64,000 bases of DNA from Larimichthys crocea (GCF_000972845.2 NC_040018.1:15411157-15475156); one strand, 5' to 3'; positions 33,189-44,194 are shown, counted from the first letter of the stretch. Notes: generated by a model from the letters alone, not told the origin. Program-made: numbers and translations.

Positions 33189-36139
33189 ACACAGACACAC
33201 ACTCTCACTGAGCAAAGTGAGGCTGTGTGAGCTCCAGGCAGACTCCAGATGGAGAGGTCAGAGACACACTGCCCTGCTGTCCCAGCATGCTCTGGGCTCC
33301 CAGAAACAAGGGGAGCCTCCGGCCACACACATACACGCACAAACACATACACGTACAATGTGACAAACACCTCAGGTTTTCACAAATCTACTAATTACTT
33401 CCAATTCCTCTTTTTTACAGCCAGTTCCTTCCATCTATCTTATGCACCTTTATTCTCTTTCTATTCATTCTCTCTTCAGGAAGTGTACTACAGTTAGTGT
33501 GAATGTTGTCATATAATTGTGGTGGTGTGTATATCTCTAAGAGTGTGTAAGAAGAAAGAACTGAGAGGATTAAACCCAGGTCTGCCTAATTAATCAGATA
33601 TCAGCAGGCCTGCTTTTCTGTGGCAGTGTGTTTATCTGTGTCTATGTGTTGTGTGAGTGCTATTGTGTGTATGCGTGTGTGGGTTCATGCGAGTGTACAT
33701 GAGATGAGAGTGTATCCTTTACGCTGCTCTGATACTCATTATCCATCACCTCCCCTCTTCAGCACAGCACTCGGTGCTATTCATTATACTCGCAACAGAC
33801 AACTGGCGACGAATGTGTATGTGTGTGCGCATGCATGGGTATGTGTATAAACAGCAGCCGTGCTCGGGCTCTTAAATCAGTTCAGCGGCCAATGGCAGTA
33901 ATACTAGTACTCAAATCTAACTAATTCCTCTAGGCCTTAGGACAAATGAGTCATGGCACCTCGTATATACTGCACTACTCACCTCAAAGCATCAACTAGA
34001 GGATGACAGAGACAGAGAGAGAAAGAAAGGTTGAGTCAAAGTAGCTAATGAAAGGACAGCAGGCTGCAGCATGCAAAAAAAAAAATCACGAGGCTTACAC
34101 AGTTGCAAAGACAACTGTTTGCATGTGTGGGGGCGTTTTGGGTGTGTGTGTTGCTTATAAATACAGGCTCTGCAGACAGAGAGGTGACTGGAGCTCCAGG
34201 GGCTACATGCCTCTCTGCCCACCCTGGAGCCGGTGCTCCTAACATGGGAAGAGTTGCCCCTTATGGCTGACGGCTGACTCATCCACACATCACTGCCTAC
34301 ACCACCCAGGCGGCACAGTCAGCAGGCCACAAAAATAACAAAGGGGATTTTTTGTGCTTTTGATAAAAAGGTGGTAGAGCTTAATCAGACAGGATCTGGT
34401 GTCTGTATGACAAAGACACAGACGGGAGCTTTCTCCCTTAGTGTATTGTGAATTACAAATAAAACAGCACACGCTTATTCTCATCTCGCAACACAATAAA
34501 AAATAAAATAGAGGTTATTAAGCGGAGAATGAAAACAATATGACTAAGAGAACGCAATCCCTATGTTCTAGAGCTAAAACTGACAAAAAAGGTGCAAAGC
34601 AACAGAGATAAGAAGGACAGGAAAATTTTCCAATGAAAAAAATTAAATAAAGGTGAGTCCATGATAAAATTAAAGTCAGGACTGAACTCTGGGAGTGGAT
34701 TTTTCTTTTTGAGAGAGACAGAGTGAGAAAGTAATAGGGCTGGCATGTTAAGGGAGTGAAGAGAGATGAAGGGGAGAAGGATTGAGAGGGAGGTGAGGAG
34801 AGGTTGGGGCTGAGCCTTCTCTCTGTATGTGGGTAATAAATCATTTGCAGGGTTTTGGGTTCCAGGCTGCAGTGGGCTGGGGAGCAAGGTGTCCAGGGAC
34901 AGGCAGGAAGGAGGGGACCATCTGATTTAAGAGCCAGAGCAAGGGTGGACAGCTGGGGTAGCTGGGCCTCTCCGGAGCCACACATACATATGCACACACA
35001 AATGTACACACCGTCAATAAACCCTACTATGAGAATCTTGCTGCCGAGGTTCTCCTGTGCAGATCCTGCTTTGTTTGTATGTTTATGTGTGTAATTAATA
35101 GACACTAAGCACAGGGGTTTAGAAAATACTTGCATGTGTACTAAAGGCCAGTTTTGCATTTACCAAACAGACAGGAGACAAAGACACCAGAAACCCACAA
35201 ACCCCTCCCAATACACCTACATAAAAACATTTGCAAGCATTTTTAAGCAATAAAGGGATAGTTCAAAATTTGTGAAATAAAGTTGATTGAGTTATTAACC
35301 AGGAATTCAACCACCTGATGCTTATTACCACAGGATAGAGCTATGAGAGATGGGAATCCTATATCATGATTTGTGTGTGTGTGTGTGTGTGTGTGTACGA
35401 TGACAAGCACGAATGTATGGAGGGGAATTATAACCCCATCATACACACATTGACAAGCACACCCGAGTGTATGTGCACTCACACACAGCACATTAAGTGG
35501 GTCAGCTAAAGTGGCTCCTCTTCGTCCCAGTATCTCCAGGGACAACAACTAATTCAATCCTGTGTGGGTATCATCCCATTGCTATTAGCAGTTCTGCACT
35601 CAGCTACTCAAACAGGCCCTGGAACATAGCATCTGATTATCTAGTCAAACATAAAGACTCAAACATATTGACAGACTATAATGCCAAACTACAAACCATA
35701 ACCTGTAACTCAACTTTTTAACCCTTTCCAGACATTTTAATACCGGTTAACACTTGCTTACTTTGTGCAACCTGTACACATCTCCCTATAAGAAATCACA
35801 CTTGACAAGAAGCACAAACAGGGGAGGGATTGGTACCATTTTCTACATTAATTATACAGCCAAAATGCTGCCATCCGGCAGACCTAAACTTGACAGATTC
35901 ATGAGTGTCGCATCCCTGTTAAACCGGGGGTGCGGCTTTACCTCGAGGTTCTTCGGCCTGTTTCGCCAGTTTACGGAGGGCTGCAGCGAATCCGGAGTGA
36001 GCAGACTGGGTAGCCGGGCTTCCATTGGCTACGATGGAGCCATTGAGAGGCGACGGGGTGAGTGGGCTGACCGTCGCCGTGGTACGGGTCGCCGTGGAGA
36101 TCATTCCTAACGATGGTGACTTTGGCTCATGGCTCATGC
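14334..36139 (-). CDS. gse1: gse1, Gse1 coiled-coil protein, chromatin cofactor (15 coding exons)
   Basis: GSE1 is a nuclear protein associated with LSD1/CoREST/HDAC (BHC) complexes. Coding exons, in transcript order: 36139-35942, 29132-28924, 24004-23838, 23477-23277, 21740-21582, 21437-21067, 20830-20500, 19088-18445, 18347-18235, 18129-17862, 16686-16573, 16379-16005, 15835-15503, 15066-14963, 14474-14334 (TGA). Every junction is GT-AG and the phases join into one frame of 1241 aa (human about 1217). Layout: Ser/Thr/Pro-rich N-terminus (1-190), YLRGFRPY and YYHPSYLP segment (about 190-310), long Arg/Glu helix (about 315-410), [20 protein letters not shown] (in 435-545), the conserved GSE-type block with [23 protein letters not shown] and [16 protein letters not shown] (about 740-890), [19 protein letters not shown] (about 1030), an acidic run (about 1130), and a C-terminal coiled coil ending [14 protein letters not shown]. 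The start is the ATG reading [12 protein letters not shown]; mammals may start a few codons earlier in the previous exon (from memory). It could be either teleost co-orthologue if duplicated. Confidence 0.96.
14922..14957. repeat. (TG)n microsatellite abutting the gse1 exon 14 donor
   Basis: Thirty-six bases of GT repeat. On the transcript it reads as CA repeats beginning inside the 5' splice site context (position +6 of the intron). Confidence 0.95.
14963..15066 (-). CDS. gse1: gse1 coding exon 14 (coiled-coil start)
   Basis: Encodes [20 protein letters not shown] and then [15 protein letters not shown], almost identical in pattern to human GSE1. The donor GTAAGA runs straight into a (CA)n tract from intron position +6. 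Confidence 0.95.
15503..15835 (-). CDS. gse1: gse1 coding exon 13 (acidic region)
   Basis: Encodes the [15 protein letters not shown] segment shared with human GSE1, a His/Ser/Pro-rich stretch ([18 protein letters not shown]), then [20 protein letters not shown] and [14 protein letters not shown]. The acidic run is built mostly from GAG codons with a few GAA, so it is a potential site of codon-repeat length change. Confidence 0.94.
16005..16379 (-). CDS. gse1: gse1 coding exon 12
   Basis: A Pro/Ser-rich linker followed by the conserved [20 protein letters not shown] and [15 protein letters not shown] segment. Enters with 2 nt completing a codon and leaves in phase 1, with acceptor TTGCAG and donor GTAAGC. 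Confidence 0.94.
16573..16686 (-). CDS. gse1: gse1 coding exon 11
   Basis: Short exon encoding [20 protein letters not shown] and [18 protein letters not shown]. The first half aligns with the human RLVEMLRAMKQKAL helix; the second half looks poorly conserved. It is the least human-like exon, but its splice sites (TTAG acceptor, GTGAGA donor) and phase fit. Confidence 0.88.
16939..17011. repeat. Long (TG)n microsatellite, gse1 intron 10
   Basis: About 73 bp of uninterrupted TG. A shorter TG tract lies at 16780-16804 in the same intron. Confidence 0.95.
17862..18129 (-). CDS. gse1: gse1 coding exon 10
   Basis: Encodes [20 protein letters not shown], the basic [17 protein letters not shown] motif (a strong candidate nuclear-localisation signal), a poly-Pro stretch, and [20 protein letters not shown]. 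It matches the same order in human GSE1. Confidence 0.95.
18235..18347 (-). CDS. gse1: gse1 coding exon 9
   Basis: Encodes [20 protein letters not shown] and [17 protein letters not shown], the most conserved acidic/aromatic core of the family. Enters after a phase-1 Gly codon and leaves in phase 0. Confidence 0.95.
18445..19088 (-). CDS. gse1: gse1 coding exon 8 (largest exon)
   Basis: A 644-nt exon encoding residues about 545-759. It carries [58 protein letters not shown] and [20 protein letters not shown] then [11 protein letters not shown]. The order and motifs match human GSE1; linker sequences diverge. Confidence 0.95.
20500..20830 (-). CDS. gse1: gse1 coding exon 7
   Basis: Encodes a Pro/His-rich linker ([16 protein letters not shown]), then [20 protein letters not shown] and [20 protein letters not shown], a conserved helix of GSE1. 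Acceptor CTGCAG, donor GTGAGA, leaving in phase 2. Confidence 0.95.
21067..21437 (-). CDS. gse1: gse1 coding exon 6 (Arg/Glu-repeat helix)
   Basis: Encodes [15 protein letters not shown], roughly 80 residues of alternating Arg-Glu with some Lys and Leu, then [20 protein letters not shown] and [20 protein letters not shown]. Human GSE1 has the same RE-rich helix, which probably forms a single charged alpha-helix or coiled coil. Codon use is purine-rich (GAG, CGN, AGG), making the opposite strand C/T-rich and creating long artificial Ser/Leu/Pro frames. Confidence 0.95.
21582..21740 (-). CDS. gse1: gse1 coding exon 5
   Basis: Encodes [40 protein letters not shown] and [13 protein letters not shown], matching the human [15 protein letters not shown] to SLAALHSER block. 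Flanked by a CCCAG acceptor and a GTAAAG donor. Confidence 0.95.
22141..23270. other. gse1 intron 4, no recognisable element
   Basis: AT-rich intronic DNA without coding potential, tandem repeats or clear mobile-element termini. Confidence 0.6.
23277..23477 (-). CDS. gse1: gse1 coding exon 4
   Basis: Encodes [40 protein letters not shown] and [20 protein letters not shown], the family's YLRxFRPY and YYHPSYL motifs. The alanine run (six Ala) is slightly longer than I recall in human. Phase 2 at both ends. Confidence 0.95.
23838..24004 (-). CDS. gse1: gse1 coding exon 3
   Basis: Encodes [20 protein letters not shown] and then [20 protein letters not shown] and [15 protein letters not shown], aligning with the human DAGSRS to VVQDSRFPPLN segment. 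Acceptor CTCTAG, donor GTGAGT, leaving in phase 2. Confidence 0.95.
24010..28920. other. gse1 intron 2
   Basis: About 4.8 kb of intron without a supported gene. It holds a (TC)n tract at 28322-28352 and a G-rich stretch after it. A pair of opposed nuclear-receptor-like half sites lies at 27991-28015, and a complex, possibly constrained segment near 26850-26980. Confidence 0.6.
28322..28352. repeat. (TC)n microsatellite
   Basis: About 15 CT units within gse1 intron 2. Confidence 0.9.
28924..29132 (-). CDS. gse1: gse1 coding exon 2
   Basis: Encodes [40 protein letters not shown] and [20 protein letters not shown] then GLWRNEGRQ, clearly homologous to human GSE1 ([21 protein letters not shown]). 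Acceptor CTCCAG|CT, donor CAG|GTAATG. Confidence 0.96.
30689..30730. repeat. (GT)n followed by an 18-base G run
   Basis: GT repeats pass directly into 18 consecutive G at 30713-30730 on the plus strand. Confidence 0.9.
32696..32732. repeat. (CA)n microsatellite
   Basis: Uninterrupted CA tract in the gse1 intron. Confidence 0.9.
33153..33203. repeat. (CA)n microsatellite with CAGA interruptions
   Basis: CA repeat with two CAGA interruptions towards its 3' end. Confidence 0.9.
35942..36139 (-). CDS. gse1: gse1 coding exon 1 (N-terminus)
   Basis: After acceptor TTGGTAG comes GC, then ATG reading [40 protein letters not shown] and [18 protein letters not shown], an unmistakable GSE1 N-terminus. 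The two bases before the ATG would complete a Gly codon if an upstream exon were coding, as in the mammalian MKGMSHEPK start. No ATG-AAG-G followed by a good donor was found upstream in this window. Confidence 0.95.
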
Positions 36140-38573
36140 CTACCAATGGACAAAAGGGAGGAGAATGGGAAAGTATTAATAATCAATACTGCAGTCAGAT
36201 GAAAGAACCAACAGAGAGAAAAAAAAACTCATGAGAGTCATGAGGGCTTGAGTCATTAAAAATATCTTCAAGAAATATGCACTGTAGATAATAATATGTG
36301 AAGAGAGTAAGGCGGATAGCTGTTTCCTGCCACAGAGACAGTAAGGGCAGATTGTGGTGCCGGGTATCTGTTTGTGACAGCTGGGGCGGATGGGGATTGG
36401 TGGTGTGAGGAGCAGAGGGGCTTTGGTTGTATAGTTTAGGGTCAGAGGTGAGAGGTTATGAGGCCAGGTCACCCATCCCTTGCTCAAAGAGCTCCAGTCT
36501 GGCTGTGTGTCTGCCAGAGGTCCATGGTCAAAGAGTTTACACAGCACCTAGACTGAGCATGCACTTGCCCTGCTCTCCATGGCAGTTTATTATCGTGACG
36601 TTCATGTTAACAAATTCAGCATATAGACCATAGATCCATTTCAACAAATGAGAAACTCATTGGCACCCTCACCCTCAACTACCACTTAAGAAAAAGAGCC
36701 TCATTCACTTTGTCCTTGATCCAATTAATGTTAATCAGGAAGGAAGGGTATTATAACAACACAGTAAGAGGAAATAAACTGTGATGTTTCAGCAACTGCC
36801 AGCTGGATATTTCTGAATTTAGACAACATTAACAAATTTGATTAATTAAGAGTTTACTTGAGTAAAGGTTCTGAGATTTACAGAGCTTACCCAAAGGTTT
36901 TTTTTTTTTTTTTTATGCCACATCTCCTTCTGGCCTTAGATTTTTAAGAGCTTTGTGGTGTTTTGAGAGAAGGTGAGGAGGTTTGAGATGGCTGTCCCTT
37001 TCCTTCCTGTGTGTGTGTCTGTGTGTGTGTTGAAAGGTGACACCCTGTTGACAGCCCCTCGGTCAGTGGAATCCCTAAATGCCAGAACGGTGTGTGATAG
37101 CCCTACGTGCTCAGGCAAAACACATGCACAGACACACAAATTAACAGTGGCTCAGAGGACAGTGTAAGTTCAGACTAGTGTAGCTTGTGTGGCAGTGGTA
37201 TTAACCGTTAAACCAAAACACACAGACACACACTGGGGATTGTTCAGAATCCTCCTTAAATCAACATTCAAAGTAAACTTGCAGTTCATACAACAACTTC
37301 TAAGACAAAGACATACACACTGAAATAAGAGCAGCTTACTAACAGTATATCAATAGCACAATTAGATAAGTAGGAGTTATATCTAGGTTTACCCCAGAGG
37401 CTGACAGGGCTATAAAAAGATCATGTTTCCTTCTGAGATGAGAGCAGGGGCACAGCACCCTGTGTGTGTGTGCGCGAGTTTGAGTTGACACACACAGCAT
37501 CAAGTCAGGCATGAGAGAGTGAATAACATTCCCAACACCTCTCGAGTTGTCCTGCCCGTAACCTCCCAGTTACCCAGTGCACTCAGAATGAACCCGGCAC
37601 ACAATTAATAATGAAATCCACAATGACTACTGTGAACAACACACACACACACAGCACCATTGAGAAGACGTGCAAACAAGCAAAGACACAAAGTCCGGTA
37701 ACACGACTTAGTCAGCACACAGCTCCTTTAGAGAAAGTCAGGAGAAGTCAGAGATGGGAGTAAAAGAAATACGCACGAAACTTTTTGAAAAAAACTGACG
37801 GAGCACACTGTATTTTAACCACACACGTAAAACCACAATGCAAACAGACACAGACGTGACTAACACAGTGAAAGAAGAGAGACAAGCACATAGCTTGACA
37901 AATACACACAGGCACATATCCGGAGGTCTGGCAGTGGTTCATGACCCCCACCCACCCCCGACCCCACCCGCTCACCCCACCCCCTCATAGATTAAAAGCG
38001 TGGCCGAAGCTCCTTACTGCACAAAGGAGTGGAGCCGCTTGGATCCCCCATGGCTGCATCTTCACGTTGAGCCCAGCCCAGCACACACCGGCAGCCACCG
38101 ACGGGACACACACCATCTTCCTGCTCCCCTCTCTCTCTCCGTCTATCTATCTCCTCTCACCCGTCCACCCTCTCCTCTCTCCCTCTCTCTCTCTCTCTCT
38201 CTCCTTCCCGGCCTGCCTGTCTTCCTGTCTCTCGTGCTGCAGCTCACAAAGACCGTTTAGAGCTTATCTAACAAAGCAACACACCACACACGCTGCCTAT
38301 CTCTCCCCTCCTTGCTCTCTCTCTCTCTCTCTCTCTCTAAGTGAGAAAACAGAAATTTTTAACCTAGCAGCTGCTGCGATGTCACATGACCTCACCCCCC
38401 CCCCTCCCTTCTCACACTCTCCCTCACTCCTCCTCCTCCTCCCCTCTCAACCTATAATTCCTCAGCCATTTGTAGATAACAGACACAGGCATGCATGCCC
38501 TGCCAAGGCGAGCTGTAGGAGGGGGAGGGGAGAGGAGAGGCACAGAGGAGGAGGAGGAGTAGGAGTAGGAGGA

Positions 38574-38595
38574 GGGGGGGGGGGGGGGGGGGGGG
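38574..38595. repeat. 22-base poly-G run
   Basis: Follows a GGA/GAG-rich purine stretch. It is a site of likely replication slippage and sequencing length error. Confidence 0.9.
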
Positions 38596-39549
38596 TTAAA
38601 TATGTGAGGCGCCCTTCCCTCCTTGAGACAGAGACAGAAAAAGAAACAGAGAAGGAAAGAGAAAGACAGAGGACAAGTCCTGGCCTGCGTCAAACCCTAC
38701 AGCATGAGAGAAAACCTTTTGTGTTTGAATATCTGCCTCAATTCAATACAATTTGCTTTATTAGCTTAATTGTTCTGTAACAACTGAAAATGCTCATTGG
38801 GAGAAATGAGAGGGAAAGAAAGGCAACTGCATCCAAAACACAATATAAGTCATTATCTCGAAATCAACACAAATAAGGAAGTTATACCAAAAATGCAGAT
38901 GCACACACACACACACACACACACAGACACACGCTACAATTACAAGGAGTTGTTATCAGGGTGGAGGAGACTAATGCGTAATGGTGGTCAGGGGGTGGAG
39001 GACTCAGGAAAAGAGTAAAAAGCGTGGGTTTGACTTCCCCTCTGTCCGTCCTGCTGTCATTGCAGGGGTGTGAATGAGTTGTTTCTTTAGTCATTTCCTC
39101 CTTCCGTCACTCGCTACTTTTCTCAGAACAGTGAGGGAGCGAGAGTGATGACAGGGAGAGAGATTATCTTTGGGGTAAAGCTACACGGTGGCCAGCACTG
39201 TGCCAAAGGCCACCTTCCGACAAAGCTCCTTTCTGTTCCTCGGGCCATGGTCTGACTCCCCTGAGAAAACACAGGACCGCCAAACTCTGTCTTTGTCTCT
39301 CTCTCTCTCTCTCTCTCTCCCTCTGACACCCCTTTCCTGTCTAGCAACAAGAAAATCACCCTGCTGGTTTTTGGAAGAGACTGTCTCTTTGCTGTCTGTG
39401 TTGATCTGAAGGAGTTTGTATGAGGCAACCACAGCACCAGACCATATCATAGCGGGGAAGGGGTTGAGGAGGTTGCAGGTGCTGACATAGCTTTCACAAA
39501 AATGTTCCGTCTCCCTCTGCTGGTACTAAGAAGTAGAAGTGTAGCTCAT

Positions 39550-39700
39550 GGGGTATCCTGGTAGCCTAAGGGTTGACCAACTTTTCTGGTTCAAGTCTGG
39601 CTGTGTTAGATGTCATCCCACATTTCTCTGCCCTCATTTCCTGTCAACTTGTGGGTGTCTCATGTCCAGTAAAGGCAAAGATGCCTCAAAAATACAAAAA
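39550..39700 (+). mobile_element. Degenerate tRNA-derived SINE
   Basis: The head GGGGTATCCTGGTAGCCTAA resembles a tRNA-like promoter with a weak A box. GGTTCAAGTCT at 39588-39598 fits the B-box consensus GGTTCRANYCC. The unrelated body (GATGTCATCCCACATTTCTC, CTTTCCTGTCA-like) ends in AAAGGCAAAGATGCC and an A-rich tail, the layout of a common teleost SINE. It is a decayed copy with no expected function. Confidence 0.7.
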
Positions 39701-40480
39701 GAGAAGTGCAGCTTAATGAGAAAACTGCTAAGCAGAAGAGGAATGAAGAGATACATATTTCTATTGTACCCCTATATTAACAATAGCATGCTGAATCACT
39801 TCAAACTACTTAAAAGCACTGAATATTAGAAAATGCACAATAGGATTAAGTTGAAATCAATGAGATTAAGTATTAATGTTTTGTGGGTGTACACAGTCTA
39901 ACAAGAGAAAGCTTTCTCTACTCTGTTTTCAATTGTTCTTTTAGACTAGAAAAAAAAACACATGCTATGCAAGTCAGGGTTCTCTTTTCAAAGTAAGTAA
40001 TGATGAATAGGATGATCTAAGCAACCTGGGATGAGTAATGTCTTACGAATTTCCAGAGAAGTGAGCCCAACATTTTTCAAACATCCAGCAGGTGGCATTG
40101 TCTCCCTGTTAATCAGAGGGAGTCCTCTGTAAATGAAACGGCATATGTCACAGTCGTTTAATCCAGCAACACACAAAAGAAAAATAGATTTTTAATGATA
40201 TCACTGTGGGTTATGAAAAGAACTAAGGCTGCAGCCACTACTAAGGATTATGACCCTAATGCAAAGGTCTTAGGTGATTTAAATAAATTAGATGACACTG
40301 TAGCTAAATATTTTTACTGACAACCCAAAGGGTTAAAAGGAGTGTGTTACACACCAAGCTTCCTGATGCAATTAACCCTTTCAATGCCGTTACACCCCAA
40401 GGGAAAACAAAACAAAGCCTTGGGGAAAAAAAGAAAAAAAAAAGGAATGCAGATTACAACTATCCACACACAAACATGAT

Positions 40481-40486
<6 letters not shown>

Positions 40487-40539
<53 letters not shown>
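40487..40539. repeat. (CA)n microsatellite
   Basis: About 26 CA units. A (TC)n tract follows at 40688-40715. Confidence 0.95.
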
Positions 40540-40541
<2 letters not shown>

Positions 40542-40687
40542 CAGCTTGACTGCTAAATGGCATACAGTAAACACACAGTTTTAACACCCTGCTGGGAGTA
40601 AAGCCGATCCCTAACTCCCATAGTCAAACAAACACACTGACACACACACACACAGTTCCACCCTTTTGCTGGTTGGAATGCAGATTA

Positions 40688-40719
<32 letters not shown>

Positions 40720-42410
40720 CACACACAGACACACACACGCCATGCATGCATATAAAGTAAATCCTCTTGGCTCCTGTATGCCCCGGCCAGTGGGCAGATA
40801 ATGCAGTGGCAGCTCTAGCGAGTGGTTAATCTTTAACCAGGAAAGGATTTGCCTATCAGCTCGTTAAAACTAGCAGGGCAGTGCTGCTGGCCCATCTATC
40901 TGATCAGCCACAAACCTGGCTTGGCCAAGTCCAACGCAGCATAGACTGAAACTGTACTGCCTACAATAAACTGTGTATCAATGCTTTGACTTCACCCGGA
41001 CCGCATATGCCTTATTTTTTTCTACAGTGGCTTGATTTAGCATTGCCACAACATTGTGGTCCTGCTTAGGGAGGAGAGCCAAACCGGTCAGTGTCTGCCC
41101 TCAAATGAGCAATAAAGATGTCGTCGCAATAAACTGCTTTGCTCAACATGTGTGGTCAGGCAGGCGACTAAAGCACCATTTCTTTAAGTCTTGTTGTGCT
41201 CAGCTTTGAATACTTTTGTAGCTCCGGTGTAACATAGACTCTGTGGTTTGGTGTTTTGTTCCACTCCTACATTCCTGTTCTCTAACAAATAGCACCCTCG
41301 CTGTTTCCTGATAATCTCTTCTCTGCTGTACTATCAGATCTGTATTTGCGAATACAAAACAAACATTTAGTGCTGCCTCACAATGAACCATTTTCACCGG
41401 CAACCTACTGAAAGGCTTTTATTGTGAAAAAGGAAGTTTAGCCAAATGTATTATTATGTATAGCAAACAAAGTGATAAATAAGAGTGGTCTATACAATGG
41501 CATATGGACAGTTTTGTCAGTACACCTGTTTTAAATTGCACAGGGAGGAACAGTAAACAAGATGAGTCATAGTGAAATGGTTAGCTGAAGAGATGCAGGT
41601 GACATTAGTTTACTGCAGTTTGTGCAAACCAGCAAACCTCTAACACTTCGTCAAGATAAGCAACACCTTTTTTCCCATGCCACCTTGTTATAAATAAGTG
41701 GAAACCCCCTCATTGCTCAGATCACAGTTGCTCGTGATAGCACAGCACAGGTGTGAGGCATCACTCAGTGAAAAAGCATATTTCAACCTGAGGACACAGG
41801 TTCAACCATCCACCATATAGTGATTTAGAGTGAGCTTGATGAGCACATGTCTTCATGAATGGTTGACTCACTTGCTAGGTGGGTGAAGATGGGCTGACAG
41901 TAGCATGAAAATGATGGGAGTGGAGGTATGTGAGAAGTTCAGCATGAGTAAACTTTTGACTTTTGAATTAAAATAATGAAGGTGCCTAAAATGCAATTGA
42001 TGTAGCAATGTGGATGAAACAGGATGTAATATTGGCACAAGAGCCAACTACCACAGCCACAATGTGCAGTGGTTCAACCTAAAAGGAGCTTACAAATGAC
42101 ACCAAGTAAAAGGGACTGAATGACAACAGGAAACATAACTCTGTGGGTGACAAAAATCAACACAGTGATATACTGTTTATTAATAGCACTCATGTTCTGT
42201 AGCCATAAGCAGCTTTTGAAGTTGTGATAAAAGAACAAAAGGATGATGAGCTGGAGGCGTTCCAAAAAATAAAGCAAAGGTGGCTCGTGCAGGTCAAAAT
42301 AGAGCACAGGAGCCAACCTTAAGAGCAGCTGACAATGATCATACACATACAACATAAACTGTAGAGTTGATGTATGTCATGATCTCTGTCTTGAACAGCA
42401 CGCTTGCAAG

Positions 42411-42448
<38 letters not shown>
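42411..42448. repeat. (CG)n(CA)n microsatellite
   Basis: A short alternating CG stretch runs into CA repeats. A TG-rich tract lies about 100 bp downstream at 42553-42603. Confidence 0.9.
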
Positions 42449-42452
<4 letters not shown>

Positions 42453-42968
42453 CCAGGAACACAGCAGGATAAACCTGCTCTGGTAGTTCCAGGTTTGTTT
42501 GACTTCTGAGATGAAATGTCAGAGCAATCTACCCTCAGGCACGATAGAACAGTTGTGTGTGTGTGTGTGTATGTGTGTGTGTGTGTGTGTGCACGTGTGT
42601 GTTTGCACATGCATTCCCTCTCTTTTACTCCATACCAAAAGAGAAAACCCTAATATCAGAGAAATCCTGAAACAGTAGCACTGTGACTGCAGAGCAGCAG
42701 AATCAAAGGCGACAATTTCACTGGAGAACGAGAGAGAGAAAAGAAGAAAGGAAGGGAAAAGAAAAGGGAGACAAAGAGACAGAGGGAAACAAGGGAGGGA
42801 GGGGGAGATAGAGAGAGGAAGAGCAATAGATCAATCAAGAAGACCTAAGAGAGAGACAGGGAGTATTGCTTGTGTCTGAGCTGTCATTATACAGCAGGCC
42901 TCCATTATGGAGCTACAGCAGAGAACAGAGTACATCTCCCTCTGACCTGGCTCGCTGTCACTGTCTTG

Positions 42969-42969
<1 letters not shown>

Positions 42970-43011
<42 letters not shown>
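42970..43011. repeat. (CA)n microsatellite
   Basis: Uninterrupted 42-bp CA tract. Confidence 0.95.
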
Positions 43012-43013
<2 letters not shown>

Positions 43014-43399
43014 CTGTGGAAAGAGAGCAGTCTTCCTGTCTTTTACCTTGTGTGGCTTTAAATGATACGGCAGTGTATGCGAGTGTGCATGTGTGCACAC
43101 ACCTTATTATTCATCCCTCACCTCCTACTCCCCCCCCAACTTCACCCAAGCCGCCTGCCAGCAGCTTGCACAGAGATTTCAAAAGACCAGCCGGCATCTC
43201 TCTCCCTCTCTTCACCTTCCTCTCTTTTATTCTCCAACACACACACAGCCACAGAGAAACAGATTGTGTCTTGAGGGTAGGCACGAGCTGAGATGATTTT
43301 CTCTCCTCTCCTCCTCCCTGCATCCGACTCACCCACCCCAACAGCGCCATTTCCTCTGTCTGTTAATTACATAGCGGCTGTGGTAGGGGTTGCTGGGAT

Positions 43400-43407
43400 T
43401 GTGTGTG

Positions 43408-43439
<32 letters not shown>

Positions 43440-43442
43440 TGT
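43400..43442. repeat. (TG)n-(CGTG)n compound microsatellite
   Basis: TG repeats pass into five GCGT units, giving a purine-pyrimidine alternating block. Confidence 0.9.
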
Positions 43443-44194
43443 CATCTGAGGAGTGTGTGGCTGTGTTCTCTGAGACACCAGCGTGGGCGTATGACAGAAC
43501 AGTCTGGTTACGCTTCACAACGCTGCTTAGAGAGTGTGAACACACACATGCAGAGATGAGTGCACACACACACACTCACACACACACATACACATGCAGT
43601 CACACAAACACACATAAGAGCCTTCTGTCTGTGTCTCTGGCTCTTTGTGGTCCATGCCCCAGGAGTCAAGCTGCTGTCTGTATGGCTGTGCCCTCTGTAG
43701 CCTCTCGCTGAGGGGGGACACAGCCCTGCCGCTCCCCTGATGAGAGGGCCAGCTTCAGCCCCAGCCCAGCTGTTCGACTGAGAGGGGAGGGAGAGAGGAA
43801 GTCAGCTCTGACTCACCGTCATCATCATCACCACCAGGTCCTGTTGACTCTCTTTTAATCACCTCACCTACTACAAAGAGGCAGGAAAAGGTGGCAGTTG
43901 TGGCTCTGCCCAGCAAGGTGGGCAGATATGACAGATGTTGCAGATCTCACATGAACTCAAAACACAAATGGAAGCAAACACGTACAAAGAAGGACCTGCC
44001 ATGGAGCTTATCGTGGTTCCTGCACCTGTGATGCTCTTCGGCACACCTCAAGCCACACACGCACACATACGTACACAGACAGCCCATGTCTTACAGACCT
44101 GGATAAATTGTATTGTTCTGCACTGTAAAGCTCTCAGTGCCTGGGGACATCACTGCATGCAACGTATTTCGGTTATCATCATCTTTCAACTTTC

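Larger units (their letters stand above)
29133..35941. other. gse1 intron between coding exons 1 and 2
   Basis: About 6.8 kb with no supported exon. Microsatellites include GT plus an 18-base G run (30689-30730), CA (32696-32732) and CA (33153-33203). Confidence 0.7.

Noticed and set aside
34518..35159. 213-codon minus-strand frame in a gse1 intron
   Set aside because: Ser/Leu/Pro/Phe-rich with no family resemblance. It lies in intronic DNA, and no GT-AG junction links it to gse1.
35232..35290. AAAGGGATAGTTCAAAATTT, resembling the start of a fish MITE family
   Set aside because: Only about 20 bases match, and no second terminus or target duplication was found.
37941..38780. 279-codon plus-strand open frame in gse1 intron 1
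   Set aside because: It is composed of Pro/His/Ser/Leu low-complexity sequence from TC and CA tracts and a poly-G run. It has no domain and no splice-supported structure.
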